From: Clarireedia homoeocarpa
Lineage: Eukaryota > Ascomycota > Leotiomycetes > Helotiales > Rutstroemiaceae
Assembly: GCA_001465935.1 (NCBI GenBank)
Contig: LNKV01000023.1
Span: forward strand, 682,001-746,000
Direction of reading: 5' to 3'
Length of the DNA: 64,000 nucleotides
Positions 58,605-64,000 of the stretch are shown here, one piece after another. The notes under the pieces were generated by a model. That model ran no database searches, had not been told where the DNA came from, and saw nothing but the letters and a program-made list of their open reading frames with translations. The first letter of the stretch is position 1. Every line of letters begins with the position of its first letter. Both the position numbers and the translations under genes were made by a program.

Positions 58605-59411
58605 GATGGCGATTGAGATGAGTACATGGAAGAGAGAGGGATTACATGTATGGCCAAGCTCGGGCATTTTCGATTCTTATATACATATACATGATCGCTC
58701 TTTTGGCCGCCGTGGCTTTTGGAAAGGAATATCAGTATCTTTCCAGGGGACCAACACTCGAGTATACATGATTGAAGTTCGGATGAACTTTTGGTCCTAT
58801 GGTTCATGCACGTGGAAAAGAATATCCAACTTAAGATAATTGGGAAAGACGCTGGTTTGTTCAGCCACCTGAGAGTTAGCCGTAGCGGGTGAATGCTGCC
58901 GAGCACGTGAAGCTGCGAATTTTATCACGACCTCCTTTTTCTTCCTCCCTAACGAAACCCCCTGAAGTGACTACCTACTAGGACTCTTGAGAGACAAATT
59001 CAATGCCATTGAGTGGCTCTGACATAAGTTTCGATTCGGGACCAATATTGCCCCTCATGTCACGTGATTTAAGTAAAGGTCCCCATCTTCAAGAGCAGAG
59101 TTGAGGATGCAATGGTCTCCTCACCTCTCTATCTTTCGCCCAACGTTTGGATTCTCTAGAATGTCTGTTGGGCGCAATCTCAAGCTTCGGTTGGGCAATA
59201 ATCCGAGCTACACATCTCCTAATTAGGCAAGAAGATCCGACCCCGCCTAGGACGTAATTCGTCAGAAATATCAGGTTTGCAGCCAGACACCACATCGTTA
59301 CAAAAGTCACCCGCCAGAAATCATTAGGTACGTGCTCGCAAGGCACGAAACATCATATATCGAAAGGTACTGTATAGGAGAAGATTTGATCATCTGTGCT
59401 GATATCTAACT
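58605..59411. other. Divergent promoter region of phosphatase and MOSC genes
   Basis: About 800 bp between opposite starts; no gene supported. Confidence 0.5.
58676..58683 (-). promoter_or_regulatory. TATA box of the histidine phosphatase gene
   Basis: TATATAAG on the minus strand, 72-79 bp before the ATG at 58604. It helps decide the start codon. Confidence 0.6.
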
Positions 59412-60899
59412 ATGACGGGCACAACAAACACTTCAGAGTCACTCAGTGGAGTGGAAATCTCACAAACGTTTGCCGCCTACCTAGCAAGTATGCTTCCCAT
59501 TTTCCAAGCCGAGCTTCCGATGAGTTGGATACTTGCCGGGTTTGTGGTTTCTCTTACGAGTCTCCTGTACTTTGCGACACAAGTGCGGGGAGCGGGGAAG
59601 CCCCAGTTGGGGCGGAAGGCGCATATATCAAAGGAAATGAAGAAGATGTATCAAGAGATCGAGAGGCGGAACAGTTCAGGTGCCACGAGGCAACAGGTAT
59701 GTGATTTGTGACATCTGATATCTTTCGCCTCTACATGGTTAACAAGGCACCTCCTACTAGCCTACTGGTCCCAAAATGACCATCACTCAAGTAAGTTCCA
59801 GACCCTCAAGATCAACAAGCATATATTCAATCAACTACAGCTTTACATCTACCCAATAAAGTCCATTCGCGGCTGTTCTCTTCCTTCAGCAACGCTCACA
59901 CGAGAAGGATTCTCCTATGACCGGAAGTTTATGCTCCTAAAGGTAAACGACGACGAATCATCGCCACGTTTGCAGAACATGCATGTCACCCACAACCCAA
60001 GCATGGCGCTCTTCCACACAAGTATCCAAGACTCGATACTCCGCGTCCAGTACCGCAGTCCTGGCTCATCTTTAGACTCCGATCTTCCAACCCTAGAGAT
60101 CCCACTAGAACCCGCTACCTTCTCCAACCTCAAAAAAGTTGAAGTCAATATGCATAGCAGTCCCACCACAGCGTATGACATGGGAACAAAGTTCAATGAT
60201 TGGTTTAGCAAGTACTTCGGATTCAAGGTCATTCTTGCGTATTCGGGTAGCAATAGGAGACTCGTTCTTGGAAATCTTCCTGGAAAGCCCGCGTATGAAG
60301 GACCATTGACTAAGTCACCTATTGCGCAAGTTATCAGTAAGGTGCCGGTTGTGGGCTCGTTTATGAACGTTCAGGAGGATGAAAAAATCGCCTTCAACGA
60401 CTGCGCACCGTATCTTGTCATTACCGAAAAGTCGTGTGCAGACGTTTCGTCCCGTCTACCGCCCGACACCCCAATGGATATCACGAAGTTCCGTGCAAAT
60501 GTTATCCTCTCTGGTTCTCCATCCGCTTTCGATGAAGACTATTGGGGTGGATTATCATTTGGAGATGATAAGGAGATTATTCTTACCGGGAATTGTGGGA
60601 GATGTGTATCTTTGAATGTAGATCACGAGAAAGGAACTGCCGCGCCTAAAGGTGAGGGGGTTCTGAAGTTGATGATGGGGGATAGAAGGGTGGATCCGGG
60701 TATGAAATATAGTCCTATTTTTGGACGATATGGGTTTGTGAGAAAGAGCTCTGAGGGAAAGGTGTTGAAAGTTGGGGATGAAGTGCGAGTGTCTAAGAGG
60801 AATGAAGAGAGAACTAGATTCTGTGAGTTTTCCCTTAGACGATGGTTTTTTCGGTACTAATTGCTGCATTCTCTAGATTGGCCTGGTATTTCGACATAG
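59412..60899 (+). CDS. Membrane-anchored MOSC-domain protein (mARC-like)
   Basis: Four exons (59412-59696, 59761-59790, 59841-60822, 60877-60899) give 439 aa. An N-terminal membrane segment (about residues 36-57, SWILAGFVVSLTSLLYF) is followed by a basic stretch. The beta-barrel N-terminal domain starts LYIYPIKSIRGCSL. The MOSC domain has FRANVILSG, a conserved Cys in GNCGRCVSLNVD (the cofactor-ligand position in mARC proteins) and ends RTRFYWPGIST. mARC-type enzymes use a molybdenum cofactor to reduce N-hydroxylated compounds. The 30-nt exon 2 (PTGPKMTITQ) requires the acceptor at 59760; the nearer AAG acceptor leads to a stop. Its 23-nt last exon is also needed for the family C-terminus. 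Location at an outer mitochondrial or ER membrane is inferred. Confidence 0.9.
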
Positions 60900-63800
60900 G
60901 AGAATCTGTGGTATTTGCAGTTGTAGCCATGATTGTGGCACTGCTCTTGGACGAAGCAAGTGTGAAGAGGGTAGTCGGCACTATTTGATTGACGTAAGCC
61001 ATTCAGACTGAATAAATATCATACAGGCTATACAGAACCCTATGGCAGTGTTTCCAGATACGAGTAAATTCATCCCATCTTCGTGATCATGCAATTCACC
61101 CCTCTCGCTAGAGCTAGAGTTCAAAACAATGTATACCAGGGCTGGTGAACAGTATTGGGACCGTATGATAACGAATTGTCATTCACGAAAATCAACGAGA
61201 CTGGACCGAAATCATGCGCTAGCTATGAGCGCAATCATCCAGCGACTGAAAAACAGAATTGCAGCAAAACCGGCATCAGCTCGAGTATAATTGTACCAGA
61301 AAAATGACGCATCCGACCCACAGATACAGACAATCAAGTCAACCGGAGACAGCCAATGACGAACTATACAGAGTTCTATATCACTTGATACATATAGACG
61401 CAGCAAGATTAATTTGCGGGCAAGAATACTGTGCTGGAGTACTTCAGCCAACACAAGTAATCTATAGAAGAGACATACAACACAATGTGCGAAGTAACGC
61501 AGAGATAGATTTGAGAGCAAGATTGTTCTCGGATAGCACCTCGTCTTCTAGATGGCTCAGACAGTGACATTTCAGGTGAACTCTTTGTGCCCTCCTCGCT
61601 TTACAAGGAAGAACCCATATATACATGCATCTTCAACATTCATCGTGGTGGTCACCAAAAGGTCGACTGGTGGCTTGATGATGGATTATTTACTGTGAGG
61701 GCCAGATACGAGGTTGTTTGCATATTGAAGTCAAGCTAACGTGAGTTGAAATAATATACTTCCGACTTGGATGTCTGAAGGGGCTTCATTTCGAGCACCA
61801 TGGAAATACCAAACTAGAACAAACATACATACCGGTGCATAGGAACATCGCAGGACCTGTAGGTCTGCTTCGCGGTCCTCGTTCTTCGGTTTTACTTGAA
61901 GCGGTGAGCAGCACATGCTTGGAGTCACTGTTCGTTGTACTGGCTGGTGAGGTCCTCGTCCTCATGATGGGGATTGAGGGTGATAAGGCCTGTAACTACA
62001 GAGGAAGCAAGGTTTACAATTCACTTGGTCTGAAGCCATGTTCAACTGTGAAGAATGTAGCGATCCTGGAATCGGCATAGGCATTTCCAAATGCCACTTA
62101 CTCATCATTGACAGATCGCCATAGGCATGAATAACATCGCAGTACGCACAAGACGAAGAATCCGACTCCTACCCGCCGGAGTGCTCCCTTGACCGATATC
62201 GCATTTGAAGCAAGCTTCCACCGTCGGTCAACAGGTAGTGATTACATTAAAAGTCAACCAATCACTCAACTCGGCTCATCTCGAACTCGATAGTTGGGGA
62301 AAGCTAAGGTCGTCTCTTTGCGGGTGTAATCGTCGCTACTCAAGACAATCATTGCATGCATGCAGCATGCACCCATCACCCGCCCAAATCAAAAATCCCT
62401 CACTCACATCACCCGTTACATCCATTCAGCATATGATCGCTGTTCCAGCACAGCTATAAAGATGCATCGTGCACCTCCAGGTCCGACGATATTGAAGCCA
62501 ATAGCTCTCCAAGCATTGGCAAACTCCCATTACAGTACAGATAGAGATGGACAAAAGTCTACAACTGCTTACAGCTCAGCTCAGCTCATACTGAAGCCCA
62601 TCCCTCCTCCCTCCTGAGTGATCGGCCACTTGGCGGTTCACGCTCTTCATCTTCTTGCGATGCCGCGACGGACCAAATCTATATGCCGAACGAAGGGAAG
62701 TCCCGAGATCTTATCGCCGTCCAAGGTCTTGGGAGTCTGAGAAGAAAATTACCGTGAATCAAAAAGGGGCTTGGCACAGCACAGCCAAAAAAAAAAAAAA
62801 AAATGATATTCATTCAAAGTCGTTCGGTTCAATTAAGCAGCCATCGTCTCTTGTGCATAGCACAAAACAAATCAGGAATGAAAAGAAAGGGATACCGTAT
62901 TTTCATATTGCAAGACACAACACAACAACAAAACAACGGTGAGTGAAGTTGAATTATTTTTGGCCCCCAAACCTAATCCAGTATTCTAAGACATTTTTGC
63001 TGTCTTTCCCCAACCTCTTTACTTTTGCATCTGAACCCCAGCAATCAATCTGCTCTATCGCATAATCGTCATTCAATAACTTAATTCCCCTATCCAGATC
63101 CTCATCTCCCATATCGATATCTCACCGCGTTATCGAGTTGTCAGTATCGAGACATGGGCGATGGGGGGGAGGGGGGAGTTTCAATAGCTCGCTGGGGTCA
63201 CCCACACTCACATCCACATCCACATCCACATCCACATCTACACCTACACTCCAGTTTGTCGGTACAGGACAGGACAGGAGAGGACAGGACAGGACAGGAC
63301 AGGACATGCATCAACTTACTATACCATACTATAGCATGCCCGTAACGGTGAATCCGTCCGCTGATTCCCCGAGAGCGGTGACCCTGGCAGATACAGACAG
63401 GTATGGAGACGACCAGCTTCTCAGAGCGAAGTCTCGTACTGTAGCCAGCTCGCTCGCTCGCTCGCTCGCTCACTCAAACATCGCCAAGTAACCCCCTCTG
63501 TAAAGCAACCCCTCTCCGCCCTTTCTCCCTCCCTAATTCTCCATCTCCATCCTCCACATTCGCATTCGCATTCTATGCTAGTCAGACAAGATGGAGGAGG
63601 AAAGGAGAAAGGAGCACATAGCGGTTCCCTCCCACGGCTCTCTCGAGCCTCTCCTACTCCATATCCATACTATTACAGTTAACTACCGTACAGGAGTTAG
63701 CTATATCCAATCTCCTCGACGGCTCCACTCCCCACCACTAAATCGAAATCGGCCCGCGTTATTTCTCTATGTTTCTCCCCTTCGAAATAAAAACGGCCCA

Positions 63801-64000
63801 AAGCTTTCCTGTCTGTTCGTTCGCCTCACGGGAAATACATTGTGGAGTAAGTGGGTAGCAGGAGTAGCAGGAGTAGCAGTAGCGAAGGCGTGGTTGTAGC
63901 GAGTCTGGGATATACCAATCACGGCACACCGCTCGCAAGCTCGAGCCTGCTACGGTGGCCGAAATGGCGCGCGAAGGGAAGGTGAGAGATAGCCAGTAAG
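60900..64000. other. 3.1-kb region without a recognisable gene, repeat-rich
   Basis: No family, tRNA or long spliceable frame found. Notable low-complexity parts: A17 near 62788-62804, CCACAT units about 63206-63238, AGGAC units about 63264-63305, and GCTC units about 63449-63470. The frames 61259-61567 and 63138-63491 are not supported. A gene beginning beyond the window edge could use this as promoter. Confidence 0.5.
63264..63305. repeat. AGGAC pentamer tandem repeat
   Basis: About eight AGGAC units with one AGGAG variant. Confidence 0.88.

Noticed and set aside
59697..59751. Nearest acceptor (ACAAG before GCACC) for MOSC intron 1
   Set aside because: It leads to a stop after ten codons; the acceptor at 59760 restores the family sequence.
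17320..60899. A molybdenum-cofactor gene pairing (molybdopterin-binding and MOSC genes in one window)
   Set aside because: They are over 40 kb apart with unrelated genes between; no evidence of linkage.

Overview
This window looks like nuclear DNA from a filamentous ascomycete. Most genes carry one to several short introns (about 43-150 bp, GT..AG, often with CTAAC-type branch sites). The proteins are typical of Pezizomycotina: Ras, Kap114 importin, an RBR ubiquitin ligase, a CsbD-like stress protein, a LYC1-type acetyltransferase and a GH15 glucoamylase with a CBM20 module. The style resembles Leotiomycetes such as the Botrytis/Sclerotinia group, but that placement is inference. I see no bacterial or viral genes, no CRISPR and no intact transposon.

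Layout. 0-7 kb: a protein with three cysteine (zinc-knuckle-like) repeats (+), a 3.2-kb non-coding stretch, then a secreted glucoamylase (-). 7-12 kb: an intron-containing tRNA-Gln(UUG), a short-chain dehydrogenase (-) and a basic protein with one canonical and one degenerate Zn2Cys6-like motif (+). 13.8-18.6 kb: Ras GTPase (-) and a molybdopterin-binding-domain protein (-) that needs a 9-nt microexon. 19.5-26.5 kb: a Sec14-like lipid-transfer protein (+), a PI31-type proteasome regulator (-) and a Yvc1-like TRP channel (+) split into 15 exons. 28-37 kb: a fungal transcription-factor-domain protein without a recognisable zinc cluster (-), a gene-poor degenerate stretch, and an MFS drug-transporter pseudogene (-) with three in-frame stops. 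37-45.3 kb: a large Bud3-like RhoGEF (-), a short Dcc1-like protein (+) and a LYC1-type acetyltransferase (-). 47-56 kb: an RNF216-type RBR ligase (+), Rev7 (-) and Kap114/importin-9 (+). 56-61 kb: a CsbD-like protein (-), a secreted histidine phosphatase (-) that needs a 6-nt microexon, and a membrane-anchored MOSC/mARC-like protein (+). The last 3 kb is repeat-rich without a recognisable gene.

The genes do not form a cluster or pathway. They are mostly independent housekeeping genes: signalling (Ras, RhoGEF, channel), DNA damage and cohesion (Rev7, Dcc1-like), protein turnover (RBR, PI31) and nuclear import. Several pairs are divergent and probably share promoter regions of 0.5-1.5 kb. I did not find a convincing new multi-gene system. 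The most unusual features are the two microexons, the channel split into very small exons, the decayed transporter neighbourhood, and an intron placed across a stop codon. Exon boundaries were worked out by hand from splice signals, reading frame and family motifs. All spliced lengths quoted are multiples of three.
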